A stretch of 64,000 nucleotides of DNA from Boothiomyces macroporosus (GCA_027604185.1 JADGKB010000027.1:62001-126000); one strand, 5' to 3'; positions 34,459 through 46,400 are shown, numbered from the stretch's first letter. Numbers and translations: made by a program. The notes: a model not told the origin generated them from the sequence alone.

Positions 34459-35493
34459 ATGGATTTTTTAAAGGCAAGTTTCTTTTGATATTAGGCAGAG
34501 ATTGAAAAGAAACGAAAGCAGCAACAGGAAGCCACTTCTAAACTTGGATCGAAATATGTGAAGCGTGGGGATTTGGAAAGAATGCGAGAGGAAGAGTACC
34601 TAAGGAAACAGAGAGAGATTGAAGCAAAGCGAATTGCTGAAAAAAGAAAGCTGGAAAAGGAAGTGGAGAAGGTAGCGCCAAAGAAACCAAAAGTAGAGAA
34701 AGTGGTGTTGACCTATGATAATATAACTGAAAATATACTCGTTACCAGACTACGTGCAAGGGGACAGCCAATTAAACTATTTGGAGAATCGTTCGAACAG
34801 CGCTTGGAAAGATTAAAGGAAGTAGAGTCCAAAGAAGAGCGCCATGTCCAAGTTACGTTTGCGAATTTCATGCAAGCAAAGGAAAAGGACCTTACAGACG
34901 AAATATTATTGGGGAAAACTATGGAAGAAAACATTGACAAGGACGCTGATGTAGATACCTCTCCAATATCGGTGGATTTATTGAAAGATGATAGAGAAAA
35001 GGCTCTGTATTTGATTCCTATATATCTTAAAAGGATGCTGCGTATTTGGGCGCAAGTCCTGCAAGAGAGACCTGACGAAGTGAAAAGGTCAACTGAAGGT
35101 AAACTAGCGGCGGTATTGCAGTCTCAAACCGCTGATCACTTGAAACCGTTTTTCAAGGATTTGAAAAAGGGAAGATTGCCTGAAGATGTTATCGAAAAAG
35201 TAGCAGATATCATTTACCATCTGCAAATAAGAGAATATATGCGGGCCAACGATGCTTACATGCTCTTGTCCATCGGCAACGCTGCCTGGCCAATTGGTGT
35301 TGATTCTGTTGGTATTCCTGTTTTAACTGTAGGTATTCATGAACGCAAAGAACAAGAGAAACTGAATACCTCCAAAATTGCGCATGCTTTCAATGATGAA
35401 GTGCAGCGTAAATGGATCCAAGGTATCAAGAGAATAATGACGTTCACCCAAAACCAGTGGCCACCAAAGGATGTGTCTAAGCTCATGGGTTAA
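34459..35493 (+). CDS. PRP18: Second-step splicing factor PRP18
   Basis: A 337-aa protein that stabilises exon-intron interactions in the second catalytic step of splicing. A five-codon first exon (MDFLK, 34459-34473) is joined through a 21-nt GC-AG intron at 34474-34494. N-terminal splicing-factor-motif ITENILVTRLRARGQPIKLF (human [20 protein letters not shown]) and the Prp18 helical domain: YLKRMLRIWAQVLQERPDEV, KRSTEGKLAAVLQSQTADHL, MRANDAYMLLSIGNAAWPIG, the conserved loop VGIHERKEQEKL and NDEVQRKWIQGIKRIMT. It carries a small insertion (DSVGIPVLT) before the loop. A lysine-rich N-terminal region follows the first exon. Confidence 0.97.
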
Positions 35494-36408
35494 GAATAAA
35501 CAACTTTGGTATACTCTATCATCACTGTAATCCTGATGGTCTTTGTCACTTTGCAAATGTTGGAATAGAAAGTGATCTGCCTTGATCAATCATAATTATT
35601 TCAAAATGTCAGTGAGGGAGAGTAATGGCGGTGATTGTAGCTTATTCATCACCTTACCCATTGATTTGTCATTGAAGTTTGATAAAGGGTGCCGCCCAAG
35701 TGCCTGGACTGATAAGGATTGCCAAAACAAGCCTTCTATTAGCCACCAAAAGCAAGTTATTGAGAATCAAACAGTAAAATAAATGGAACCAAGCAGTATA
35801 AATTGATTTAGAGTACCAGAGTTGTTTGCGTGTAGATTCATCATGATTTACCATAAACGGAAAACTCGAAAGATAGAGATGGAGATGAAGCTGGTTGAAT
35901 GGATATCCTCCGTCGTCTTCAAGAATGATTCCGGAACAACATCATTTAGTACAACACTCGGAACAAGTGTCTAAATTTGCTCTCTTTTTATAGCTATGAA
36001 CTAAAGGAGAATCTAAATGGAAAAAGCACATGCCATTGACCCTTGTACAACTGTGATAGCCCCAAATACATTTCATAGGCATATTTCCCATTGGAAATAT
36101 TCTTATCTTGCGATATCGGACGATTATCCATGCGATTGGAATGGCTCGGGTCCTTCCCAGAATATCATGAGACAAATGATAAAATTAAAACCAATTAAAA
36201 ATACTAACCCAGTTACTAGTATATTTGATGGCGATTGTTTAAAAGATCAAATATTTCCATGATAAACAGTCAACAGAGATCGCCAATCATTGTTGGTCTT
36301 CTGTAGCGTGGAGGCAAAAAAATAAGCTTATCACAGTTTTTATCAGACGAGGCGCGAACACTCTGAAAAACTATAAAATCCGCATTCATCCTCTTCAAAT
36401 TATTCAAA
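35494..36408. other. 915-bp stretch with no firm gene, promoter of AMT at right end
   Basis: Two short plus-strand ORFs with ATGs occur, 35606-35782 (58 aa, MSVRESNGGDCSLF) and 36017-36262 (81 aa, MEKAHAIDPCTTVI), but neither resembles a family and the opposite strand is just as open (a hydrophobic run NILVTGLVFLIGFNFIICLM near 36180-36240). No intron scheme links these pieces. The last 90 bp are the promoter of the ammonium transporter, with CTTATC at 36327-36332, TTATC at 36340-36344 (both GATA motifs) and a TATAAAAT box at 36372-36379. Confidence 0.4.
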
Positions 36409-37824
36409 ATGTCACTGAACTCTTCTCAATTAATGCCAGCGGCTATGGCCAGCAATCCTACCAACGCTGGTTCAGTACCATTTGTGGAAATTGGATATCC
36501 TAGTACCGGCTTTGTTTTAATTTCTGCTGCCTTGGTCATGGTTATGACTCCTGGAGTTGGTATTCTATACTCTGGATTGTCTAGATCAAAGAACGCTTTA
36601 ACGATTATCATGCTTACAATGTTAGCATATGCAGTGGTTGCCATTCAATGGGTCATCATGGGTTTCTCACTAACTTTCTCTGAATCTGGATCTACATTTA
36701 TCGGAAACTTTGCCTGGGCTGGTTTAGTTAACGCAGACCAACAAGGAATGGCATTAACTGCTGCAACTATCCCTATGATTGTCTTTGCTTTGTATCAAAT
36801 GCAATTTGCTACTGTTACCTTGGCTATTGTATTCGGAGGTGTTACCGAACGTGTGCGTCTCTTACCATCTATTGTATTCATGTTTCTGTGGACTACGTTG
36901 ATTTACGACCCAGTAGCTTATTGGACTTGGGGAGCTCGAGGATGGATCAAGAATATGTCATGCTTATCAACAGCAGCAGATTTATCTCAAACTCCATGTC
37001 AAGTTGGTGGAATTGACTTTGCTGGTGGTGGTCCAGTACATATGGCTTCCGGTGCTGCAGCACTTGCCTTTTGTATCTTCCTCGGAAGAAGAAAGGGAGC
37101 AGATTTTAAACCACACAACGTCAGCAACGTCTTTATTGGTACTGCTCTTGTATGGATGGGCTGGTTCGGTTTCAATGCCGGGTCTGCTCTCGATGCCACT
37201 GCCAGAGCTGGTATGGCTGGTGTGGTCACTACCGTTGCTGCCTCTGCTGGCGCATTGGGTTGGGTATTCTGTGATGCAATCAGAACAAAGAAGTTGTCAG
37301 GTATCGGATTCTGCTCTGGTGCCCTGGCTGGGTTAGTTGGAATTACTCCAGCTGCTGGATATGTTACTCCGCTAGCATCTATCTTGATTGGATTTGTTAC
37401 AGCTGTAATGTGCTACTTTTCAGTAATGGGCAAGGAGTTAATTGGATTTGATGACTCTTTGGATGCATTTGGTTTGCATGGAGTTGGTGGCTTTGTTGGA
37501 TCTATCTTGACTGCTTTGTGTGCTTCTTCATACGTCACAATGTTGGACTCTGCTGGTATTCCAGGTGGTGTGGTTGTAAATGGAAACTGGCACTTGTTGG
37601 GATACAATGTTGCTGGGTCTGTCTCCATTTTGGGGTACTCTTTCGTCGGCACTTATATCATCATCCTTGCTATCAATTATATTCCTGGACTTCACTTTAG
37701 ACAATCTGAAGAAGAGGAAATGCTGGGAGGTGACATTTGTGAAATGGGCGAAGTTGCTTACGAACTTGTACCAGCAACCAACGAAATTCCATCTATGAAG
37801 ACTGAAAAAGACGTTACCGTATAA
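36409..37824 (+). CDS. Ammonium transporter AMT/Mep, copy 1
   Basis: A 471-aa intronless eleven-helix ammonium transporter of the Amt/Mep/Rh family in the plasma membrane. Key features: twin histidine region in helices 5 and 6 (AGGGPVHMASGAAALAF; FGLHGVGGFVGSILTAL), the family motif DFAGGGPVHMASG, TERVRLLPSIVFMFLWTTLI and a cytoplasmic C-terminal tail with GEVAYELV. The WGARGWIKN segment and the NH4+ gate aromatics are present. An inverted paralogue lies at 41469-42920 (about the same length and very similar in sequence apart from the ends), so the pair looks like a local duplication. GATA motifs upstream suggest nitrogen control. Confidence 0.96.
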   Translation: MSLNSSQLMPAAMASNPTNAGSVPFVEIGYPSTGFVLISAALVMVMTPGVGILYSGLSRSKNALTIIMLTMLAYAVVAIQWVIMGFSLTFSESGSTFIGNFAWAGLVNADQQGMALTAATIPMIVFALYQMQFATVTLAIVFGGVTERVRLLPSIVFMFLWTTLIYDPVAYWTWGARGWIKNMSCLSTAADLSQTPCQVGGIDFAGGGPVHMASGAAALAFCIFLGRRKGADFKPHNVSNVFIGTALVWMGWFGFNAGSALDATARAGMAGVVTTVAASAGALGWVFCDAIRTKKLSGIGFCSGALAGLVGITPAAGYVTPLASILIGFVTAVMCYFSVMGKELIGFDDSLDAFGLHGVGGFVGSILTALCASSYVTMLDSAGIPGGVVVNGNWHLLGYNVAGSVSILGYSFVGTYIIILAINYIPGLHFRQSEEEEMLGGDICEMGEVAYELVPATNEIPSMKTEKDVTV

Positions 37825-37898
37825 ATAGATGTAATAAATTGTACCTAATCAGTTCAGTTATTAAAAGCGAGATGGAAAAAGATGAATTATATTATGAA

Positions 37899-39075
37899 TT
37901 ACTCTTCATTGCCGGATGAATACTTGTCCATTCTTACTGCTAAAGTTCTTCCACTAAGAACAGCACCATTATAAACAGCAATCGCCCTTTCAGCTTCTTC
38001 CAATGTCCCAAACTTTACCATACCATATCCTTTGGACTTTGTTGCACTTTCCATTGCGACAACAGCATGGATTGGATTAAAGCCATCTCTGAAAATATCT
38101 TTCAGATCTTGCCATCTAGCGCTGAAAGGCAACTACATTAATAAAAGATACATTGCCAACATAAATAGTAGCACCAGCAGATACTCCTGTATTTTTTTCA
38201 GAAACATCATCCAATTTTACTGTAATGATTGACCCCTGAAATTCTACACCGTTCAGCCTTTGAATTCCCAATTCTGCTTCGGCAGCAGTGGCCATTACAA
38301 TTTGCCCAGAAGCGCTTCTGCCTTCCTTATCTTGAATGACATTTGATCTAATAACAGTTCCGACGGATTTAAACAAATCCTTCAGGTCTTGCCATTGAGT
38401 GGAAATAGGAAGGTTTCCAATGTAGAGGCGATTAGAGCCCTAAGTTATTCAAAAGAGTACAGTTTCATGGGGTTTAGAACCAAATTCTTTCTTGTGTTCT
38501 TTCTTGGATTCGTTTCTGTCAGCTCGTACTTGTAATTCCCTATTGCAAAATACATACCCATCAAACATATCCTTTGCTTTTTCTGCATCAAGATTTGAAG
38601 CCATTACTACAATTCCAAATCCTTTAGATCTGCCTTGCGGGTCAGATGGTATTTCGCAGTGAACTACTCTTCCTGCCTCTTTAAACAAATCCTTAAGATC
38701 CTGCCATTGCACCGACCAATCTAAATTGCCAACATACAAAGGAGCTTCATTACTCTCTGAGCTTTTTTTGTCTGGATTAAGTCAGTGTTACGAGGAGCCT
38801 TGTCAAATCGAACTTCCAATCTCCTTCCCTCATACTCATATCCATTAAATGCTTCAATAACTGCCAAAGCATCTTCTTGCGATTTGAATGTAACTGTTCC
38901 GAATCCTTTTGACCTGCCATTCTTTTGGGCAATATTAGCTCGGTCAACAACTGCTAAATATTACATGAATATTACCGACTTGCCGGAATAGTTCCTTCAA
39001 GTCTTGCCAAGTGGCACTAAATGGCAACTAGATTAGCGATATGCGTACATTCCCGACATACAATTGTGCTGCCAT
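37899..39075 (-). CDS. Four-RRM RNA-binding protein (Gbp2/Hrb1/hnRNP-M-like)
   Basis: A 357-aa protein with four RNA recognition motifs. Six exons; introns 39028-39048, 38954-38975, 38772-38791, 38440-38460 and 38133-38151. Each RRM begins with a similar unit containing the WQDLK signature: LPFSATWQDLKELFRQVG, LDWSVQWQDLKDLFKEAG, LPISTQWQDLKDLFKSVG, LPFSARWQDLKDIFRDGF. This WQDLKD element is typical of yeast Gbp2/Hrb1 and of animal hnRNP M/MYEF2, which couple transcription, splicing surveillance and export. RNP1 motifs are RSKGFGTVTF, RSKGFGIVVM, a degenerate SASGQIVMAT and SKGYGMVKF. No RS tail as in yeast Gbp2. Confidence 0.88.
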
Positions 39076-39113
39076 TTCAGATGGTTCAAAAATAATTGAA
39101 AAAAGTTGGACAT

Positions 39114-39741
39114 TTATTTCTTTGTAGAACCAAAGCTTCCGAATCCCATGACTTCAGCAATCGCCTGATCTTCATATATATCATCCTTCTTTGCATTCTT
39201 CTTTTCCTCCTTCTTTTTCTTTTTCAACTCGGCTGCTTCCTTTATCCGCTGATCAATTAAATCCTTTGGATCTTTGATTAATACGAATTACCTATCTTTA
39301 CTGGTTTCACTTTCCTTGCTGCCAGTCTCTTTCGCACCTGTTCTACGGTACTTCTTTCAACATGAGTCGACTGTCCAGTCTTTTTTAAATCTAACTTAGA
39401 AAGTGCTTACGCATGGGACTAGTTAAATGATCTAGATATGACAGATTATCCTTAAACGTCTCGTCACACACTCTACAATGGAATCCTGGTCCTTTTAATT
39501 CTTCAGCTGCGGTTACTACTGCTGTTTTATTTACAGTTACATTCAATAGTTGTTCATCGATCGTCTGAGCGGCTCCCAGATTCAGATTTTCTTCTTCTGG
39601 TTGCTTTCTCTTTTTCAACTGCTGTTCCCGTTCTTTTGCTTTCTGTCTGTACTCATCCTTATCCCAGGTCTGTCTGAAATTGGTATCTCCGCCTTCCTAT
39701 TTTAATGTTCAAGTTACTTTTCCATAAACTCCACCTTTCAT
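39114..39741 (-). CDS. SNU23: Tri-snRNP zinc-finger protein SNU23 (ZMAT2)
   Basis: A 188-aa U1-type (C2H2) zinc-finger component of the U4/U6.U5 tri-snRNP and pre-B spliceosome, placed near the 5' splice site/U6 ACAGAGA helix. Exons 39741-39718, 39696-39411, 39390-39292 and 39271-39114; introns 21, 20 and 20 nt. Features: FRQTWDKDEYRQKAKEREQQ at the start, the finger FHCRVCDETFKDNLSYLDHL with the second histidine encoded at the exon junction (SPMHLKKTGQ), VERSTVEQVRKRLAARK and the tail AEVMGFGSFGSTKK, matching human ZMAT2. Divergent neighbour RRP1 starts 21 bp away. Confidence 0.95.
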
Positions 39742-39762
39742 TTTTTCTTTTTTTTTCAAAAA

Positions 39763-41387
39763 ATGTCGTTTGGCAAACAGCTTGCACATACCGGTAAACT
39801 GAATTTCATCTGTAGAAAAGAAAGTGAGAGATGGTGCAGTGAACGCTTTATCCGAATATTTAAAGGCGACAGAGGATATGTCAGAATTGGAGTACTTGAA
39901 ATTATGGAAAGGACTTTTTTATTGTTTCTGGATGTCAGACAAGCCGTTAATCCAGCAAGAGTTGGCAGAAAAGCTGTCAAAGTTGATTTGGGATTTGAAA
40001 ACTGATGTTGCATTTGGATACTTATCGGCATTCTGGAAAATTATTGTAAAAGAATGGTACGGGATTGACAGATTGAGGTAGAAATACTTTTAATTCAGAT
40101 TGGACAAGTATTATATGCTCTTGAGGAAATTTCATTACAATACATTTATCTGGATCGCGAAAAACAATTGGACCGCAGAGATGGTAGATAAGATGTTGGA
40201 TATATTGCAAAACGGACCGCTGAGGTAACTGGGCTGTAATGTAGTATTGATAGACCGAATGTGCCAGAATCACTAAGATATCACACTATTCAAGTGTTTT
40301 TTGAAGAATTCACCAAGGCACTGGTAGATCTAGAAGGTAATATGCCAAAAAAAGATTTGATTAGCAAGTTATTGGAGCCGTTCTTTGAATTCCTCAAATC
40401 ATCTACAAATCCAGTTGCAATAGACAATGTTTTGACCAATATCTTTGACGCTTACTGTAGCGGCAGTGGTAAACATTCTTTGACTTTAGATGAAAAGATT
40501 TGTCTTCCTTCATATATCGATGCTGACGAAATCGCCCTGGAGCTGTATAAATTACCTTCAGATGAATCTATCGCATACAAGAACAGAAAGCAGCTTGCAA
40601 ATTATTTGAGCAAGTGGGGAGATCAAGTTGGAATTCCGTTTGTACACTCCAAAACCGTTACAGGAAGAACCGTTGAGAAAGTTAAGGTCCCATTTGACGA
40701 AAAATCAATTGCTGGAGCAAAGAAAAGGAAACACGATTCATCGGAGGACTGGGAAATTGTCCAGAAAGAAGAAGTAGCAGAATATGAAGAGAATGCCAAT
40801 GCTGGACCAGAGAAGAAGAAGAAAAAAAAGGAGAAGGGCGAAGGTTCTCTGGCACCTCAAAATAAAAGCGACTCTCCAAAAAAGAAAGATGCTACTGAAA
40901 AGAGTAAAAAATCAGATTCGCCTGCGGTTAAATCCGACAAAAAGCAGCAAGTAAAGGCTGACCTACCAGTTTCTGGAGCAGAATTTTATAGCAAACCTAT
41001 CCAAAAGACTCCAGAAACCTCTCCATCCAAGACAACACCAGATGGCAAGAAACAGAAAAAGAAGAAATCGCAGGTAAATTATCCTTGATATAGTCGGAAA
41101 AGGATTTCGAAGAGCTCAATGCAAAATTAGCAAAATCCGCTGAACCAGTGGCAGTTGATTCCTCTTCTCAAACGGAAGATAAAAAGAGTGTTAGATGGGG
41201 TCCTAAGCAGGTTAAACCATTCTTCAAGAGCAGTTTGATTTGCAACCCAGAAGAAGCTAAAACTAGCCCTAAAACCGGATCTCCTGCTCCGAAAGTTTTG
41301 AAAAAGACCAACTCTCCAATCGTACTTGCAAAGAGGACTGTTCCTGCTCGTACTTCTCCTCGCAAGAAGGCAGCTGATTTCATGTGA
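39763..41387 (+). CDS. RRP1: Ribosome biogenesis protein RRP1/NNP1 (Nop52 family)
   Basis: A 513-aa nucleolar factor needed for 27S pre-rRNA processing and 60S assembly. Five exons; introns 39794-39815, 40078-40098, 40225-40244 and 41074-41093. Nop52 domain: LKLWKGLFYCFWMSDKPLIQ (human LLKVWKGLFYCMWMQDKPLL), KIIVKEWYGIDRLRLDKYYM, YHTIQVFFEEFTKALVDLEG, IDNVLTNIFDAYCSG. A long basic tail follows (many KKK and SPK runs). The last 100 residues contain KSVRW, which fits the RVxF docking consensus for protein phosphatase 1; vertebrate RRP1B binds PP1 through an equivalent site. The nucleolar-like KKKKKEKGEG run is obvious. Confidence 0.93.
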
Positions 41388-41468
41388 AGAATAAAGACAT
41401 AATATTACAGATTTTGCAATGGTTCAACATACCAGAAAAGCATTCAATTATACAAAGGTTTATTATCA

Positions 41469-42920
41469 TTAAAAGGCATCTACAGTAAAATCTGAGTCCT
41501 TCTTCATATCTAGGAGAGAAGGTGCTTCGTTATTAGAAGGTACAAGTTCGTAAGCAACTTCACCCATTTCGGCCAAGTCACCACCAACCAATTCTTCATT
41601 ATCAGAGGATCGGAACTTTAAGCCTGGAATCATATTGATAATGAAAAGGATAATAAAGGTACCTACAAAGGAGTATCCAAGAATAGATACAGATCCAGCA
41701 ATGTTGTACCCCAGCAACTTCCACTGGCCATCCATGAATGCACCTCCTGGAATTGAGGCATTGTCCAAAGCAACAACCTTCTTTGCGGCAAACAGACCAG
41801 TCAGAATAGATCCAACTAAGCCGCCAACACCGTGAAGTCCAAATGCATCCAAGGAATCGTCATACCCCAAGATTTCCTTTAATCTGATGGAGAAATTGCA
41901 AAGAACAGCAGTGACTATTCCAATGATCAGTGCAGCCCATCCAGGTACGAAACCTGCAGCAGGAGTAATACCAACTAACCCAGCCAGGGCACCAGAGCAG
42001 AAAGCAAGTCCAGAGAATTTACCACTTCTGGCATAGTCCAACAAAGTCCATGCCAAAGCACCTGATGATGCGGCAATAGTAGTAGCCATACCTGCCAATG
42101 CTGCTCTTGCAGTAGCATCAGTAGAAGATCCTGCGTTGAACCCGAACCATCCCATCCAAATAAGAGCAGTACCGATAAAAACGTTGGTCATGTTGTGTGG
42201 CTTGAATTCTTCAGCTCCCTTTCTTCTTCCCAAAAAAATACAGAATGCAAGAGCAGCTGCTCCAGATGACATGTGTACCGGACCACCACCTGCAAAGTCA
42301 AGACCGCCAATTTGGCAAGGGGTTTGAGACAAATCTGCTGCAGATGGTAGACATGACAAATTCTTGATCCATCCTCGAGCTCCCCAAGTCCAATAAGCCA
42401 CAGGGTCGTAAATTAAAGTAGTCCAGACAAACATGAATAGAATAGATGGTAAAAGTCTGACACGTTCAGTGACACCACCAAAGACAATAGCCAAGGTAAC
42501 AGTAGCAAACTGCAGTTGATATAGAGCGTATGCAATCGATGGTACAGTAGGCGCGGTCAGAGGTAATGCTTGGTCCATCACGCTATCCATCCCAGCAAGA
42601 GCAAAGTTACCAATAAAAGTTGAACCAGTTTCAGAAAAAGTCAAAGAGAAACCAAAGAGCAACCACTGAACAGTGACAACGGCGTAACACAAGCATGAAA
42701 TCATCAAAATCGTCAGAGCGTTCTTTGATCTCGATAGTCCAGAGTACAATAATCCGACAGCTGGCGTCATAATCATAACAAGCGCACTACAGACGACTAG
42801 AAATCCCGTAGAAGGGTATCCATTTTCTACAAAAGGAGTTGCTGATGCGTCTGTAGGATTGCTAGTTAATGCGTTTGGCATTAACATACTTGCATTAAGA
42901 GCTGAATCTGACTGAGACAT
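41469..42920 (-). CDS. Ammonium transporter AMT/Mep, copy 2
   Basis: A 483-aa intronless paralogue of the transporter at 36409, in opposite orientation. Same signatures: IVFGGVTERVRLLPSILFMF, DFAGGGPVHMSSGAAALAFC, FGLHGVGGLVGSILTGL (second pore histidine) and a tail GEVAYELVPSNNEAPSL. Differences cluster at the N-terminus, the loop after helix 3 (MDSVMDQALPLTAP) and the tail, which is a few residues longer. In fungi such pairs often split into high- and low-affinity or sensor and transporter forms; that is inference here. Two GATAAG motifs lie 47-66 bp upstream of the ATG. Confidence 0.96.
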   Translation of the reverse strand: MSQSDSALNASMLMPNALTSNPTDASATPFVENGYPSTGFLVVCSALVMIMTPAVGLLYSGLSRSKNALTILMISCLCYAVVTVQWLLFGFSLTFSETGSTFIGNFALAGMDSVMDQALPLTAPTVPSIAYALYQLQFATVTLAIVFGGVTERVRLLPSILFMFVWTTLIYDPVAYWTWGARGWIKNLSCLPSAADLSQTPCQIGGLDFAGGGPVHMSSGAAALAFCIFLGRRKGAEEFKPHNMTNVFIGTALIWMGWFGFNAGSSTDATARAALAGMATTIAASSGALAWTLLDYARSGKFSGLAFCSGALAGLVGITPAAGFVPGWAALIIGIVTAVLCNFSIRLKEILGYDDSLDAFGLHGVGGLVGSILTGLFAAKKVVALDNASIPGGAFMDGQWKLLGYNIAGSVSILGYSFVGTFIILFIINMIPGLKFRSSDNEELVGGDLAEMGEVAYELVPSNNEAPSLLDMKKDSDFTVDAF

Positions 42921-43478
42921 TTAATATTTTTGCTCATTTTTTCTCTCCTTTTTATGTGAAAATTCCCTTATCAATCCTTCTTATCGTCGGAACCCCTGCA
43001 AAAAATCTCATGCGGATAGCGGGGAAATAAAATCGCCACTCTTATTTCTCAATGAAAAACAAGGCTTTTCGTTTGGAATAAATTATATTTCGTTCGCTTG
43101 CAGCAAAGCTATTCATCAACTACTTTTAGTGTGATTTTCAACCTTTAAATTTGAAAATAATTTCCGCATGTGAAAACTCGAATCAATTGGCTTTCAATTC
43201 CAGCCACATTGGTGACAAAACAGTTAATCTCCAAAAATGCACGGTTCATTCCCTTAGTGATAAAGTTGGGGGAATCGTGGATATTGGAACTTGCCAAGTT
43301 GGCTATAGAGTGGAGTTATATTTGGAATACATAGCAAATCAAATCAGCACCAGCGGCCATATAATCGATGAAACACCCTAAAACTCAGGCGCACGACCTC
43401 ATGCGATAATTGGGATTTTTTCCTTATCGCGTTAGTCATGTGGCCCAAACAAGCTTATCAAAATAATTTGGAGTTTAT
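42921..43478 (-). promoter_or_regulatory. AMT copy 2 promoter and spacer with GATA motifs
   Basis: This 558-bp gap separates AMT copy 2 (starting at 42920, minus) from the 3' end of the kinesin. On the AMT coding strand GATAAG occurs at 42985-42980 and 42972-42967, 13 nt apart, the arrangement bound by AreA/Gln3-type nitrogen GATA factors. CTTATC is also found near 43426 and 43455. A plus-strand open run at 43151-43381 starts with TTG and has no ATG, so I do not call it a gene. Confidence 0.55.
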
Positions 43479-46400
43479 TCAATTTTGCTCAACAGCAACA
43501 GGAAAAGACAGATCAGCTTGCATTTGGGACTGGTTTCGCTCCTTAAGCGTCTTTGCAAGGCGGTGGTTCACGGCTACAACTTCTCTCAGCTTTGTCTTTA
43601 ATTCTTTGTTTGCATTCTTGTAATAGAAAACATCTTTTTCCAAGACTTGCGCTTCAGGTTTTGGATCCCTAGCGTTAAGCAATAGATACGGAAGGGCCTC
43701 TGTTTGTGAAACCACAGAGGTAGTCTCAATTTGCTTTTCCTTTGCCAAAGCCAGCTGTTTCTCATAGCTGCTAATGATCTTTTGAGTGCGCTTTTCCCAC
43801 TTTTCTACAGTTTGAGACAGTTCATTTATGCGTTCTTTGCTAAGACTTTCAGTAGACTCTAGCTCATGTTTCATTCCAGATAAACGCTCCAGTAACGTAT
43901 GAATCAACGATTGCTGTTGTTGACTGTTGGCATTTGGCTAAGTTAGTTTTTAATTACTACTTGAGAGATAAGTTCTAAAATTTCAGGTTCAGATTCAAAT
44001 TTGGACTTTAGCAAGCTGAAATCATGCGACTGCTCTTGGTGTGATTGTTTAATTTCAGATCGAAGCTGTGCAATCTGCAATATTAAATTTGATTTTTCTG
44101 ATTTTAATTTCACTGCCTCTTGATCTGTCAGGTGTTCGTTTTCAAGTTTTGATTCAATTTCTTCAACTCTGCTTCTGGCAAGTTGGAGCTCATTTTGCAG
44201 TTTATCATCCTAAAATTAATATAGAATTACAATGTTCTTTTTCGTATCATTATCCACATCGGCTACGTTTTCTAATGACGTATATTGGGTAGATACTTCG
44301 TCATGGTGATCATCGATTGACTTTTCGTTGTGCTTTAATGACTTAACAGAACTATTGCCGGCCAAGATGGATTGGTCTTTGACCTTCTTTGTCAGTATGC
44401 CAATCTCTTCCGTTTTGCGGTCTAATTTTTTCCTGATCATCTCTATTTTGACTTCCAAATGGCGCGTTTTCTTTGCTTCATCCTCATACTGCTTATTTAA
44501 TATCGCCGCTTCTTTTGATCTTCTACTTTCCAGCTCGTTAAACTTGTCATGGTCTGATTAATACAAAAGTACCCTCTTTGGCTTTCTTTTTCAAATTTGC
44601 AATTTGACTGGATAGTTTTTCAATTTCTTGTTGACTTTCAACAAGTCTCCTATCCCCACTGCCTTTGTCTTTCAAAGTCTTTTCCAGTTCCTTTTGCTTT
44701 TGTTTTAGCTTGGAATTTGCGGTTTCTTGTAGCTTCAGTTTCCTTTCATATTCTTCTTTGAGCTTATCCTTTTGCTATATTAATCAATAATTACACTTTC
44801 TTTTTCTACCAATTCATCTTTGGCCTTTACCAAATCCCTTTCAAGAGAATCGATTTCTCTTTCATATTTTTGGATTTGGTCTAGATGCTGATGACGCATT
44901 TTTTCACTCCTGATATTAGTTTTAGTATACTCTTTGTTTAGCTTGGATAATTCTTTGAGCAAATCTACCTTTGCTTTCGTGGCAACATTCAAATCTTCAA
45001 CATATTTTTCAGTTTGTGCGTCATTTCTGCTGGTATGAACGGGGTAGCTTTCCTCCTCTTCTTTTGATTGGGCAGCTGTTTGTGTACCAATTTCATTCAG
45101 CACCTTGATGGACATAATTTCACGTTTTTCTTCAACATTATGTCCATCGCGTAACATTTCATTCATTTCCATCAGACGGGTAATCTCTTTTGAGCTTTGT
45201 TCTGATACTGCTTCCGATTGAAGTAATTGAGTCTTTGTTCTTGACAATTCGTCTTCCATTTGGGTCAAACACTTTCGAGTCTCCCTCAATTCCATTTCCA
45301 AAGGCTTTAAATGGGCCTCTTCGTTCACTAAATGATTTTCTTCACTATGATTAGTTTTGATTACCTTCCCATTCTTTTTCTTCTATTTTGTCTGGCATGC
45401 GAATTGGAAGATGGCGCTCGAGTTGTAGCTGGAATATTGATAGGTGGAAATAGGCAGGCTGGTAAGCTGACAGTCGATTGGGAGGACCTTATTCCAGTTT
45501 CGATATTGTATTTCATCAAAACGGCACTTATTTCTTCGTAATCTTCATCTGAAGGTTGCTCTCCTGCAACAATTTTTGCACAAATACCCAAAACACTTTT
45601 TAAATCGTTTTCAACATTTTCATGGGAATTTTTCGTCTTGTTTTGTGAATTGTCTAATTCTACTTCCAATTCAATCAATTTCTTTTGAAGAACTTCATTT
45701 TCCTTTTTAACTGACTCTAAAGCTTTGATGGCATCTATATTAATGTGAAATACTTGTTCCTCGGATAGTTCTGTTCTTTAATTGATCCATAAAGAATTGC
45801 ATCCATTGGTCGTTATCAAAATCAATCATTTCAGGTTGAATTTTGACAGGGCTCTCCCCTCCTACCTCCAGTACACGTAATTTCCCCTCTAGTTGGTCAA
45901 TCTTATTTTGCATAGTGGTTCTTTCCATTGCAATTTGATCAACTATATTGAGTACTGGTTTATTCTGAATTTTCCTGGCTCGATATGCATATTTCATTGT
46001 ATTTATACTTTCATCCATGTCTTCCAGAAGGGGACTGACGCATGCTATCATAATTGTCTGCGAATTTCCTCCTAAAGAATCCTGCAATAACCTTATTAAT
46101 GAAAGCTTACCTTGTTAGCTTTGAATCTCTATAAGGAATATGGTTCTGTCTGTCATTTTCATTTGGTCTTTCACCACCCAATATACTAATGACATTACCC
46201 AATGCCAATAATCCGCTATTAATCTTGACTGATTCCTTCAACCTGACACCTTCTGCTCCTGTTCTTTTCAATCTTTCAGAGCCAGCAAGATCTACCAATT
46301 GCAGCTTGGATCTCCTGATAACAACAGACTCATTTGATTCAAAATAATTTAAAGCACCCAGTTTCTCCGAGGATGGAGCCATTTGTTCCAAGGTTATTGT

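Noticed and set aside
43151..43381. 76-aa plus-strand frame in the AMT2 promoter
   Set aside because: Starts with TTG, has no ATG and no family match.
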